A stretch of 64,000 nt of DNA. It comes from Epiperipatus broadwayi. Its lineage: Eukaryota > Onychophora > Udeonychophora > Euonychophora > Peripatidae. Where the stretch lies: the NCBI GenBank assembly GCA_028023455.1, contig JAQFVV010012402.1:11450292-11514291 (forward strand). Reading direction: 5' to 3'. Of this stretch, positions 25,831-37,000 are shown piece after piece. The notes below the pieces were generated by a model that worked only from the letters and a program-made list of their open reading frames with translations, was not told the origin of the DNA and did not search any database. The first letter of the stretch is position 1; each line of letters opens with the position of its first letter. The position numbers and the translations under genes are program-made.

Positions 25831-27514
25831 GTGATTTATTTAATATTATTGAAAATCTCTATATGCATACCTATATGCTCAAATTTTTTTTTCGTTTTGC
25901 TAGAAAAAAATATATAAAATGTGTGTCATATATTTATATGTGTGTGTAAAACATTTAAAATTACTTAGTAAGATTTTTGTTTTATTTTTTTAGTTTACCT
26001 TACATCACAATTATCTTCACCAGCAACTATTATGAATAAGTATGGCAGTTCTAGAAAAGATAAAAAAATTAAAAAATGTTAAGAGATGGGTGAATCTCTC
26101 AAAAACTGCACAAACCAATTCACAAATAACTCCACGTATCACATGCTGCATCTTAATCTGTTGTTTAATTTCTACGATTGTCATAACTTTTTCTGCAACA
26201 AACCCTTTTTCTAAATGATTTCTTATTGTAATTCACCAATTAAGCTCTATCCTTTATCATATTTTACCAATGGATTATAATATCACTGTAAATAGTAGAA
26301 TTAAATATATACAACATAAATAAAGAGATTAAAATTTTAAAATAAAGATATCTCCATTACTGATTATTCTGCCAGTTCCTGTTTTGTGATATTTGAATGT
26401 TTTTCTGTTTTATTATCAAGCTAAACTTATTTAAATATAGGATAATTTTTTATGTTATATAGTAGCGCTTTCTTGCTTTTTTAAAAAAAAAAAAAAATTA
26501 AAATTAGCATTCTGATCCAGTTTTTTATTATTATTAAGAAAAATATTTACAGTGTCAGGTAGCTACATTTTGCTCATTACAATGGTTTTATGTAGAAGTT
26601 CAAAGTTTTGCAACCAATATGTGCGGCATTATCATCATATTATTTAGTGCAGTAGTCTGAGATATCTCATTGTTGGATATGATAATCTATGCCCAAGAGT
26701 CCACAACGAGAGACTCTGGCACAAGGAGGCAATCTCTGTTCTTTGTGTTTATTATATTTTTTTATAAGTGTTCCAAGGATCACTAAGTCTTTGACTGAAG
26801 ATATGTTGGCACCTGGTGATCCATAAAGCATGTAGTAAGCATGGTGCTAGCCTGATAGTTGCATACTTTCCTTCTTTCATTGCTCCATGATGATCTTTAA
26901 AGTAATTTTAGTAAAAAATTTCAACTATTTTCCTGCTCCTATAAATTAATTGAGAATTAAATGAGTAGCATAACAATTTACTGCAAATATGTACTGTGTA
27001 AATACTAAATTCTTCCCAAAAGCAGATTTAATTGATTCGTATCAGAATATTATGATTAAATAACAAATCTTAATCATTATCTGTAATAGCTTGCCATTAT
27101 TTGACAGAATGTGTTCTACCATCTCAATTTTAAATTTGAATCCTAACTTTAATAAGCTTCACATTCTTTGAAAAGTAAAAATATTAAAATACTAATAACT
27201 TCTACTTTACAAAAGTATTATTAATTATTTAATTTCAAAGTAAATTTTATAGTAAAATGTGAATAATATTTTGGTTATATGCATGCATATATATACATAT
27301 GTTTTTCCTAACTTAAAAGTAGATTCAATAGATGTGTAATGGGGTTTGGTCAAAGTGTTAATTACAATATTTTTTTCCAATAATAAATTTTTATCATTTT
27401 ATAACTTGTGATTACTTATAGATGTAAAAGCATGATATAATGTTATGGAAGTTTTTAACAGGTAAATGAAAATTTATATTATATATGTCTGTGTATATTA
27501 TATTTAATATTTTC
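25831..27514. other. AT-rich non-coding stretch
   Basis: No gene recognised. 26287-26335 resembles 27968-28012 (AAATAGTARAATTAAATATA then TACAAC or TACAAT), so part of this may be PLE-C-related. 26560-26900 is less AT-biased but unrecognised. Confidence 0.4.
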
Positions 27515-27975
27515 ACAGTTATGTGATATAAATAAAGTATTTTTTGTGTTAAATCGTGTATTATTTTGCTTATTAAATTCCCAATGTTTTGATGAAATAT
27601 CATTCATCATTGTTAAGGGTTACGTCTTAATGAAGAAATGTTAGGTCTTAAGTAATAATAAAATTGAGATTGAATGTGAAATAAAGAACAATCATTCTTA
27701 TATATATTTGATTACTGATTATTCAGAAAGATGGATTAACAAATTTTTTTTTTTTTTTCAATTTTACAATTAATTGATTTCAATTTGACTTTAGAAGAGA
27801 TAAAATAAGTAGTTTCCAGAAGGACGGAGTGGGTTCTCCTTCATATTTATTTAAACACACACCGCATTTTAATATTTCAATAGATTCTCTCAAGATTCTC
27901 AAATTATACTTTTCCAAATTAGCAAGTATTCTAGCATTATTAAGATCTTGTGAAAGCAAAATAACAGGTAAATAG
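27515..27975 (-). pseudogene. PLE family C, inverted left copy (GIY-YIG C-terminus and 3' region)
   Basis: On the minus strand, a frame from about 27955 downward reads NNARILANLEKYN, ILRESIEIL and, after about 16 residues, SFWKLLIL. This is the C-terminal end of a Penelope-type GIY-YIG nuclease (compare the usual FDN-A-ILA, RE-IEI and WKPL motifs). About 200 bp of 3' sequence follows, including a hammerhead-like trace, ATGATGA then TCATCAAAAC, where GAAAC would be expected. The whole is an inverted repeat of 28050-28545. N-terminal GIY-YIG and RT are absent. Confidence 0.72.
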
Positions 27976-28049
27976 TAAAATTAAATATATACAATACAAA
28001 GAGATTAAAATAATATTAATAATAATATCATAATTAGGGAGTATAAAAA

Positions 28050-28545
28050 TGTCTCTAATCAAAAATTCAATACATCAGCTTTTACCTCACATTTTTTTGA
28101 AATTGCGCACACACCTGATTTTGATAATGCTAAAATACTTGCTAATTTGGAAAAGTATGATTCGAGAACTAAGAGAATCTATTGAAATAATAAAAAGATC
28201 GAGTGATTTAAATAAATCTGGTGAAACACATTCTCTTGCCCTGTGGAAACCACTTATTTTATTCTTTTCTTCTAAAGATCAACTTGAAATCAATTAATAA
28301 TAAAACTGAAAGAAATAAAAACTTTCTTAATCCACTATCCTGAATAATCAACCATCAAATATACATATAAAAATGATTGTTCTTTACTTCACGCTTAATC
28401 TCGTTATTACTTGAGATCCAACAGTTTTCTATTAAGGCCTTAACCTTGACAGTGATGAATGCTATTTCGTTAAAACGTGAGACATTTATTAAACAAAATA
28501 TACATGGTTTAACACAATAGATATTTTATTTATATATAGATAATC
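28050..28545 (+). pseudogene. PLE family C, inverted right copy
   Basis: In one frame HTPDFDNAKILANLEKYDS (about 28100-28160) and in the next RELRESIEIIKRSSDLNKSG and WKPLI: the same nuclease C-terminus, split by a frameshift near 28165. The 3' region to about 28545 pairs with 27515-27790 on the other strand, including GTGATGAATG..TTAAAACGTGAG near 28453. The open frame 28049-28297 covers part of it but is a remnant and not an intact gene. Confidence 0.75.
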
Positions 28546-29598
28546 TCACTAAATTTAATCATTTTTAGATTTATGATTAAAGCTTATATAATATTTCTGC
28601 AAAATCTCCATTTGTGTGAAGATATGATTTAGTTAAGAATCAAAAAATAAATTTTTAACGCCATGGAATACTTGCTGTCATATCTTCAATTTTAAACTTA
28701 TAAGTCCAACATTTACCTTAACTCATACTGTTGTTTATTAATTTAAAATCTCGTCATCATCATACGCACTTACAAATAAATGAGTATTACGATTATAATT
28801 TAAAAAAATACAAAGACAAAAACTAAAAGATTAAAAAAAAAGAGAGGTAAATAAAAGATTAGAATCAGAATTGCTGTTTGTTTAAATAAATGATAGAAAT
28901 ATAATTACACAATTATGTAATCTGAATGTGATAGTGCAGGAAAATGATCAACAGTATGAGAAATCTATAATAATTAGGCTTATATTTGCTTAGGTAACTG
29001 AAGTCAATAAGGCAAAATAAAATGGAGGGGAAGTGAACAAAGAAATGGTAAGAAGACTCCAACAATTGCTATATAATATAATTAATTTACACATAAACAC
29101 ATTAATAAATGTTTATATATATACACATTCAATACAATATGGAATTACTCCAACAAAATTTAAAAAAGGCTATGAAGTTACCACTATCATCCCTGATTAG
29201 CAACATTTACATGGATGAATTTGAAATCATAACCATAAATAGTAATTCATATTCACCTAAAGTCTGACTTCATTATGTCAAAGATATAGTTGCTGTATGG
29301 TCATATGGAGAAGCACTATTTCAAATATTCTTGACACACGACAATAGTATATTCTTTTCAAAAAATTAGAACAAGAACAAAAAAGTATCTTTAGATGTTT
29401 CTTGTGACAAGACTTTCCCATCACAAAATCAAATCTATAGTTCACAGAAAACCCACACACACAGGAAGATACTTTGTGTATTATATACATCCTATCATGT
29501 TATAAACACAAAATATTGAGTAATATTTTTGCTTTGTTATAGAACAAAAATATTTGTTCAGAAACCAATGATTTGGAAAAAATGGGTCTATGTAGAAC
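28546..29598. other. AT-rich non-coding stretch
   Basis: Nothing recognised. Confidence 0.55.
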
Positions 29599-29614
29599 AA
29601 ACTCTTATGAAGAA

Positions 29615-29719
29615 GTCAAGTGTTGGTGGCTTAACAGTTAGCATAGCTGCCTTCCAAGCAGCAGGCCTGACTTTATCTGAGTTCACTTCCCAGTCAATGC
29701 ATTTGATATATATATAAAA
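29615..29719 (+). mobile_element. tRNA-Gly-derived SINE
   Basis: GTCAAGTGTTGGTGGCTTAA, GCATAGCTGCCTTCCAAGCA and GCATTTGATATAT, with a 16-bp target duplication AAACTCTTATGAAGAA at 29599-29614 and 29720-29735. A short insertion (CTGACTTTATC) before the B-box-like GAGTTCACTTCC distinguishes this copy from the one at 23510. Confidence 0.9.
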
Positions 29720-29924
29720 AAACTCTTATGAAGAAAGAGTCATCAAAAAAACATTAAAAAAAAACAATTACATGTACTAAAATCTTAAAATACATACCGG
29801 TAATAGCAGATAAAATAAAGAAAATCTGAATTAAATATAACATCACAAAGCTTTCCAAAACCATAATACATGATGAAAATTGCTAACCTCTATAAAATCT
29901 AAAATTGAAATACTGAAAAGCAAA

Positions 29925-30590
29925 AACTGCATTTACAAAATACCATATGAATATGGAAGATTTATATTTGTGAAACCAGATATCCTATTGAAAACTGATT
30001 AAAAGGGTACAACTGATAATTATAAAAAACACTCGGATATATCTGAAGTAATAGACCATGTGTGAACCAACAAACACATGTATGATTGGAAAAAGACAAA
30101 AAATGTTGATCAGAAAGGAAAAAGTACAAAGAAAAAAATTCAAAAAATCTGCTACAGGACAATGACAAATTACCTCTAAATTAATCTAATATGATAAGTC
30201 ATAATGTTTAGAAGCAATTCATTAATCTTATTCTTAGAAAAAAGTGGAGAAATCAGGTGGATTCTCATAAATAAGTATATAAAAGTTATATTGATTGGTA
30301 CCTTTTTCACAATAGTCTAGTTTGTTAGAGTATCACCTTTAACTCAAATTCACATATCTAAAGGTCCATGTTTGATTCCCATGTTAGTCCTATCACTGGT
30401 CATGCTAAAAACATATTAAAAAGTGAGAATATCATTTGAATCATTAGATTATATACTAATCATTGAATTTTAGAAACAGTTCAATATATTTACAAAATTT
30501 AAATAAAGTTAGAATTTTTCTAGACATTTAATAATTAATTATTATTAGATAGTAGAAATAGTTCAATATGTAATTACTAGTTTACATATA
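29925..30590 (+). pseudogene. PLE family A, third copy: GIY-YIG endonuclease and 3' region
   Basis: From 29925 the frame reads NCIYKIPYEYG, identical at NCIYKIP to the copy at 22480. It is followed by KKHSDISEVIDHV, TNKHMYDWKKTKN and a Lys-rich stretch to about 30175, with stops at two points. The YIG motif is decayed. Downstream, LRKKWRN at about 30235 matches the 22.6-kb copy. 30440-30590 (AAATAAAGTTAGAATTTTTC, GTAGAAATAGTTCAATATG) matches the 3' region at 23.3 and 46.8 kb. It is a 5'-truncated dead copy without RT. Confidence 0.76.
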
Positions 30591-30720
30591 ATCTATACAT
30601 TAAATTATTAAAAAAACAACAACTATAGATTTTAATAAATTAAAATTCAGAAAATAGACTGAACAAATAAGCATATATAACATTCAAGCATTATAAAATA
30701 ATATTTTATGACCTGTTACA

Positions 30721-31601
30721 GGGCTGAATTATTCTACATATTTTTAATTCTCCTCTTATAAACTTTAACTCTTTCATTAAAACTAAATTTACTTTGACCA
30801 AAATAAATTTTATGACAACTGCAATGAATTTTAGAAACCATACCAAGAATAGATTTACTATAAATCAACTGTTTTGAACTATTTTGTAATGAATTTATAT
30901 CAAGACATTTTTTCCAAGTACTTTCCAATAAATGACTATTTTTAGAAACTAATCTTTAAACTGATGACTTAAACGATGAAAAAAAAATTCTTTACTCTCA
31001 CTAACATTTAAATTTTTATTAATATCAGCCTTACAGATATTTTTATTAATTATAATATTTCTAATAATTCATGATTATAACTCATTTCAATATATTCAGA
31101 AGCAAATTGACTTTTTTGAATATAAGCATTACATACAAAATAATTAAATCGTTTATTCCTATAACAAAATTCAATATAGAAACCTTCTTATGAGTAAAAG
31201 ATTGATAATTCTCAGTTCTTATCATATTTTTTAATTTTTTATTTAATAAAATGATTACAAACTAAAATAGTATCACTTAACAGTATATTTAAATCTAAAA
31301 ATTTTAACTTAACAAAATCAAATATACCCTTTTCAATGGTAAAATTAATATTAAAATAAAAAGCATTCAATCTATCAAAAAACTTCCATTTTTTTTCTGA
31401 ACAACAAACAATCATTATTATATCTCATAAATAATGTTAAAGAAATGATTAATAACTCTCACTCTCTCAAAAATCAATATAGATATAGTACATAAAAAAG
31501 AAATAATATAAACATTACTTTTTGATTTTATAAAACACATTATTACCTATAAAATACATTGAATCCTCTAATAATGATAGTAAATCATGAATAACATTAA
31601 T
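30721..31601 (-). pseudogene. PLE family B: reverse transcriptase palm and GIY-YIG endonuclease
   Basis: The minus strand, read from 31601 downward, gives degenerate RT sequence. DLLSLLEDS-YFIGNN-FYK is the conserved block before the palm; then comes a damaged YxDD-like DIIMIV region (near 31420) and FFDRLNAFYFNINFTIEKG with KFLDLNIL. After several frameshifts, LIYSKSILGMVSKIHCSCHK, IYFGQ, SFNERV and YKRRIKN (30734-30928) are a GIY-YIG nuclease N-terminus with YFG in place of YIG. RT followed by GIY-YIG is the Penelope architecture. Many stops make it a dead copy. It continues on the other side of an inserted FB-1 element at 31872-32030. Confidence 0.8.
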
Positions 31602-31862
31602 CTTATTAAACTACTAAACATCACATGATCACCATTGTTTACGCTTAAACAAATTGTTTAAGCAGAGGCTAAACTGGGCATACAGTAGCCCTCAAAGTAA
31701 TCAATGCTTGCAAAAAGGTTTGTGCAAAGCAATAACCTAGTCTGGGGATATGGGATGAGTAGGCACTAGATAAGCATTTTATGTGCAGACCTTCTTGCAT
31801 ACATTGATTACTCTGGCTTGCACTGAATGGCACTACTGTATGGAGAGTTTACCTTCTGTGGA
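31602..31862 (+). mobile_element. foldback element FB-1 nested in PLE-B
   Basis: CTAAACATCACATGATCACC opens the unit and CACTACTGTATGGAGAGTTT closes it. AACATTAAT flanks it at 31593-31601 and 31863-31871, and removing the insert rejoins the PLE-B reading frame. The hammerhead core region has suffered a deletion: CTAGTCTGGGGATAT is kept but CTGATGA and GAAA are gone. The left inverted arm is shorter than at 22725. Confidence 0.82.
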
Positions 31863-31871
31863 AACATTAAT

Positions 31872-32030
31872 GTTATCAGAAGAAAAATATTCATGCTTCT
31901 TTAAATGTAAAGAAATATATTAATACTTTTTAATCTATCAACTGGTTGCTGCATATGTTCAATACCTAAACTACCAAATATACAATCATCCTCCAAAACA
32001 AAACCATTGATTTTATTAAATATCTCAAAA
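31872..32030 (-). pseudogene. PLE family B, upstream RT piece
   Basis: On the minus strand, EIFNKINGFVLEDD, IFGSLGIEHM and, after a frame change, KKHEYFSSDNINV lead directly into VIHDLLSLL of the piece at 30721-31601 once the FB-1 insert is removed. This is N-terminal to the RT palm. The copy is 5'-truncated at about 32030 by an A-run (T-run on the minus strand). Confidence 0.65.
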
Positions 32031-33635
32031 AAAAAAAAAAAAGAAGAATCATAAAATTGACCAAAACGAATATATGATTAAACTGAAATTATAAAATAAT
32101 ATAATAATTTTTATTTTGTAGATTTATTATTAACACTTATCTGTTTGTATGACTTTATATATATGATTCATGTTAGCATCTTAAAGTGACTACACCAAAA
32201 CCAGCTATATTATATTTTACTCTAAATAAAATAAATGTCTTAAAAATGATTTCCATTTTTATCTACATCAATATAAGCACTCTTCTCAAATTATAGCTTG
32301 ATTAAAGTAAACATTTTAATTTCCTTCCCAAATTTATTTTCCAGGTATTAACTTTTTATTCTTCTTGATAAGTAACAAGTTTAATAAATATTTTCATTTT
32401 AGACAATACTGCAATTTCAAACTTTTCCTTTCTGGAAACTAGGTAACTTTTAAACATGCTCTTGGATTTTTCTTTCCAGATAAGATTTATATATAAATTC
32501 CTTAGCATTGCTACCATTGAGCTGACTTCAATATCAGTTGATATAGCATATATTTTTTAAAATAGTTCCAATTTATTTTTCAACCTTCTCATTTTCTATT
32601 ATAGTACCATTATATTACATTACTCGAATTTTCCATTTCATTTTTTAAGAAATAGGCTAAACTTCATAATATCAAAGAATGTGGATTTAATTATCAATTC
32701 ATAATTGGAATCAAACTTTTTAGCTCAAGTAATCAAATACTTTACCTCACCACTACACAATTTTGTAATTTCTTATACATTACATGAACTCCCTAGGTTA
32801 ATTTATATGCATAATTATATATAGAATATATATATAATATTAAGAATTAATGATTTCAGAATAATAAAAAATCCATTAAAACATCCTAAATGCTGATTTT
32901 TTTTTAAATGTTTCCAAAATTTCTCTCAAAATCAATATAAAATTTTTATATGATAAAATTATAGATTGAGAGTTTAAATATTTAAATTACTACTTACTTA
33001 TATTCTGATATTGATTTTTTTTTTTTTAAAAAAAAGATAACTTATGCACTCACCACCATTGAAAGTATAAATAGTTCTTCTAACAGTAGCAGTTAAGGTT
33101 TCATTATACTATCTTTTATATTTTTTTACAGTCAGTGTATCCAATAATGCAGATTAATCTGGGATTTTTACTCTTTAAACTACCAATTATTGATGATTAC
33201 TGTAATATCTGCTAGGCTGTCTGTAGACTGTCCACATGAAAAAAATCATAGTTATAACTTTAAAGTTCACCTAGCTAAATGCAAATTTGACATAATGAGA
33301 GTAGTAGAAAATTGTAGTAACTAATAGGCTATAATAGCGTTTCTTTTTTGATTTACATTAACATTTACTTTTTATTATTATTCATCATCAGAAACAGGAC
33401 AACCTATGTTTAAAATGCTTATCTACTATATAAATGGAATTTAACATCTGATCTATGCAAATATGGACAAACACAATGACTCAAATCATAGCTGATTGTA
33501 GACCTATCTTCTGGTTGAAATTTCTATATTATTTTTTATGGTATTTTATTAATGGTTAAGCTGTCTAAAAAAGCAATCTATTTTCTAAATAAATGAAAAG
33601 ATAATATAATTAATAAATAAATATTTAACTATAAA
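32031..33635. other. AT-rich non-coding stretch
   Basis: Nothing recognised. Confidence 0.5.
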
Positions 33636-33749
33636 GTTACTTTGGTTGTCATCGAATAGCTACTATATCCCACTCGATGGTGCAGTTTTCATGCTTAAAC
33701 TATAAAATATGATCATTCCCGGGCTGTTAATTATAATCATTTTGATGTG

Positions 33750-34430
33750 TTTTTTGTAATGCGAAAATAAAAACAAAAGAAAATCGTCTTTTAAATATTA
33801 TTTAATTTTAAATATTATTTTTATTAACATATACAAATTAAATGATAATAATAAATGTAAAATAAAATAAACAAATTACAATTTTATTCGTCTTTTTTAG
33901 TTTGCTTTTTATTAGAAAAATCAATTTTCTATCGGAGATTTTTTTACTGGGGTTATGGCTTTTTTTGTTGTTGTTGTTTATCGCTATTTTTTATTTCAAA
34001 TAGAATGACAACTAAAAGTAAAAGTTGTTACAGTTAGGTTTAGGGTTAGTTTTAGGGGTAGTTTTAGGATTAGTTTTAGGGTTAGTTTTAGGGTTAGTTT
34101 AGGGTTAGGTTTAGGGTTAGGTTTAGGGTTATTTTTCTGTTGTTTATAATGCTAAAATAAAAAATATCAAAATCGTATTTTTGTAAATATTTTTTTTACT
34201 AACATCTATAAAATAAATGGTAACAATAAATATAAACTATATTCAACAAAGTATAACAGTAGTCGGAGAAAAGAAAGAAACTAAAACTTTTTTAAACAAC
34301 GACATATATATATATAATGTTTATAATATATGTTTTTTATGACATTTTAAAAAAATGGGTGGAATTCTACTTTTCTTACGGGATATTTTTGTGTTAACGC
34401 TCTTTTTTATTTCAAAAATATACATACCAT
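33750..34430. repeat. diverged internal direct duplication in element T2
   Basis: 33750-34015 and about 34138-34430 share the order GTAATGCGAAAATAAAAA or ATAATGCTAAAATAAAAA, AAAATCGT, TTATTAACAT or TTACTAACAT, AATAATAAAT, and CGCT then TTTTTTATTTCAAA. The telomere-like tract lies between the two units. Confidence 0.55.
34033..34131 (+). repeat. interstitial telomere-like (TTAGGG-related) repeats
   Basis: About a dozen GGGTTAG-type units of irregular length, alternating TTAGGG with TTTTAGGG and TTTAGGG spacers. The tract lies wholly inside the TIR element, so it is element sequence and not a chromosome end. Confidence 0.85.
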
Positions 34431-35091
34431 ACAACTTCTTTGTCTCGTGGAATGTTATGAACAGTACATTACTTGACTTGTTACCTAATTACAACTCACT
34501 TTATACATATATCTCGTCAACATTTACTACTTAAAACTTCAATACACTACTGTGTAAAAAGTCTGTTAATTATTACTTTACAAAATCTGAACATTTCAAT
34601 ACTTTAAAATAAAAAAAATCCAATGAAAACAACATTTCCATCCAATTAAAAAAAGCATACCCTCTCCCCAAGCCGTAACCATTTTATAAACTGTGCGAAT
34701 TCGGAAAATGTATTTGCTGCGTAAAACATACATGCTGTACTGCGATGCGAAATAGCAGCCTACAATCTGTAGCACAACAAAAAAGTTGTATTATAGTGGA
34801 TTCGAACGTGTCGGCTGTGGAAACAGCATTTTTATGTGTTTTAGTGTGAAAATGGCTCCATCCAGTGGGATGTGGAGGCTCTTTGATGAATACCGTTACT
34901 TTTTTCTAGTATATTTATAATGTTATAATTATTTATTAAGTGCACAAGAAGTATATGTAAATACATTTAAGACAGGCTTTAATCTGTATCCAATGTGCCT
35001 TGAAATTTTATAACAGTCAAGCAATATTTTTATTTTCATTTTCATTTTGCTAATAGAGGGACCTCTCAAACCATAACAAAAGATAGCAGCT

Positions 35092-35555
<464 letters not shown>

Positions 35556-35571
35556 AGTGGCCATCTTATCT

Positions 35572-35715
35572 TTAACCTAACTTCCCACTTATATAGGCCA
35601 ATCTGAAACATCTTGATTTGAGAGTATGAAGCTGTTTTTCTCTCCACTATTTTCTATACAAATTAACATTCATGAAATCTTGCAATTTATGAGTTAATAT
35701 TATGATCTATTACAC
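35572..35715 (+). repeat. possible old relative of the ~348-bp array unit
   Basis: AACCTAACTT, GAGAGTATGAAGCT, ATTAACATTCATGAAATCTT and GCAATTTATGAGTTAAT follow the order of the direct unit at about 20740-20870, with heavy divergence. It lies immediately after the microsatellite. Confidence 0.35.
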
Positions 35716-36824
35716 AAAGTTTAATCATTAAATGTATATCTAAGTTCTTATACATTGTTGCATCTTTATAGAAGACTTTACTACATACATATTGTGACTG
35801 AACATTTGCTATATGAATTTATTTTAACTACACATTTGCCCATATATTGGTATACTAACTTATAAATATTATGGAAATAAGAAATCATCTTTTGGTAATC
35901 ACGCTACATGTTTAGTGTCATTTTATGTGATTAATATAAAATTGAGATCAAATCAGGTCTTCATATTTTCAAAGGATTCAGTTCAGATATTCTGTGTTTA
36001 GGAGGACCAGATTTATATATGTGAACTAATTGTATGACAAGGTTTTTTCTACCCTTTCAACACAACCCATTGCTCATATAACCATAGTTATCTATTATAA
36101 TCTTTCAAACATAACTCTTTTATTAAGAGACAAATCCACATATATATATATTGTAACCAGTTGGCTTACATAGCATACACTAATATAGTGTATGTGCATA
36201 TATATACGTAAAATAAAGGAAAAGTAGAAATAAACACAGACAAAAATTACAGTAGATATTTTCTACATTTACTGAAATAGAAATAAATAAATAGTAACTC
36301 TGATTTAAAATATTGTTTTATAAATTAAACTTTTAAAAAGTCTGAATAAATATAAATATTGTATTATTATTATTATTATTCTGATTTTAAAATGTAAAAA
36401 CGCCATACTTATTTTTGGAATTTTTTAATTAATTAAACAAAATTTTTTATCTATTAAAAATCCCCTAAGAAAAAACATGTATATAAATTCCAAGGGATTA
36501 GAAAGATAAAAATAAAATTCTGTTTTTAATCAAGGTGTTGTTATAACACCTCACATGATTTTATAAAAAGAGCTGATAAAAAATATCAGCCAGACTGGAT
36601 AGTGATTTTTGAAGAGAACAGATCAGCTGCAGAGTTGGTTATAATATTTTGTTGCAGCTTGTTGAAGTTTGCAGCAGTTGGTTTTAGCTGACCATAGAGT
36701 TGACAGAATAGCTACTATGAACTAACATTGCTGAAGGCAGAAGATTAGATTCAGGAGCTGCCAATATTTCCTTCACAGGAGTTTGAATTCACATGGAGAA
36801 AATGACCCACTTCTTTGTGCTGAA
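35716..36824. other. AT-rich stretch, TATA-like box at 36562
   Basis: No gene recognised. From about 36530 the sequence is less AT-biased and includes TATAAAAA (36562-36569) followed by GAGCTGAT and a Cys/Leu-codon-like TTGCAGCTTGTT region. This could be a retrotransposon LTR, but no matching second LTR was found. Confidence 0.3.
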
Positions 36825-37000
36825 ATTCATAGCCTTAAATGTGCAGAGGATGGTTGATTCATAGCCTTAAATGTGCAGAGGATGGTTGATTGCCTGAAAT
36901 CTATCAAACCAAGAGAGCTGCTTGTCTGGAACATTAAACATGCATAGGATGGTTGATTGCCTGAAATCTATCAAACCAAGAGAGCTGCTTGTCTGGAACA
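36825..37000. repeat. nested tandem duplications (32 bp inside 67 bp)
   Basis: ATTCATAGCCTTAAATGTGC starts at 36825 and again at 36857 (period 32). A 67-bp unit starting TTAAATGTGC at 36867 repeats from 36934 to 37000 with only a few changes near its start, so these are two successive slippage events. Confidence 0.9.

Larger units (their letters stand above)
33644..34894. mobile_element. non-autonomous TIR DNA transposon (element T2), 8-bp TSD
   Basis: The diverged inverted ends span about 50 bp: GGTTGTCATCGAATAGC at 33644 against GGTATTCATCAAAGAGC read inward from 34894, then ATCCCACT-GATGG in both. The 8-bp direct repeat GTTACTTT lies at 33636-33643 and 34895-34902. There is no transposase. 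Read from its right end, the subterminal block AAAACACATAAAAATGCTGT matches the left subterminal block of T1 (5940-7610), so the two are relatives despite different tips. The interior has a diverged direct duplication and a telomere-like stretch. Confidence 0.83.

Noticed and set aside
25621-25917. 98-codon open frame
   Set aside because: Most of it is FB-5 arm sequence that recurs, with different frames, at 58661-59373.
34033-34131. Chromosome end or telomere
   Set aside because: The tract is short, irregular and wholly enclosed by a TIR element with its TSD; ordinary sequence continues on both sides.
36562-36569. TATA box of a solo LTR
   Set aside because: No TG..CA borders with a short TSD and no second LTR could be identified.
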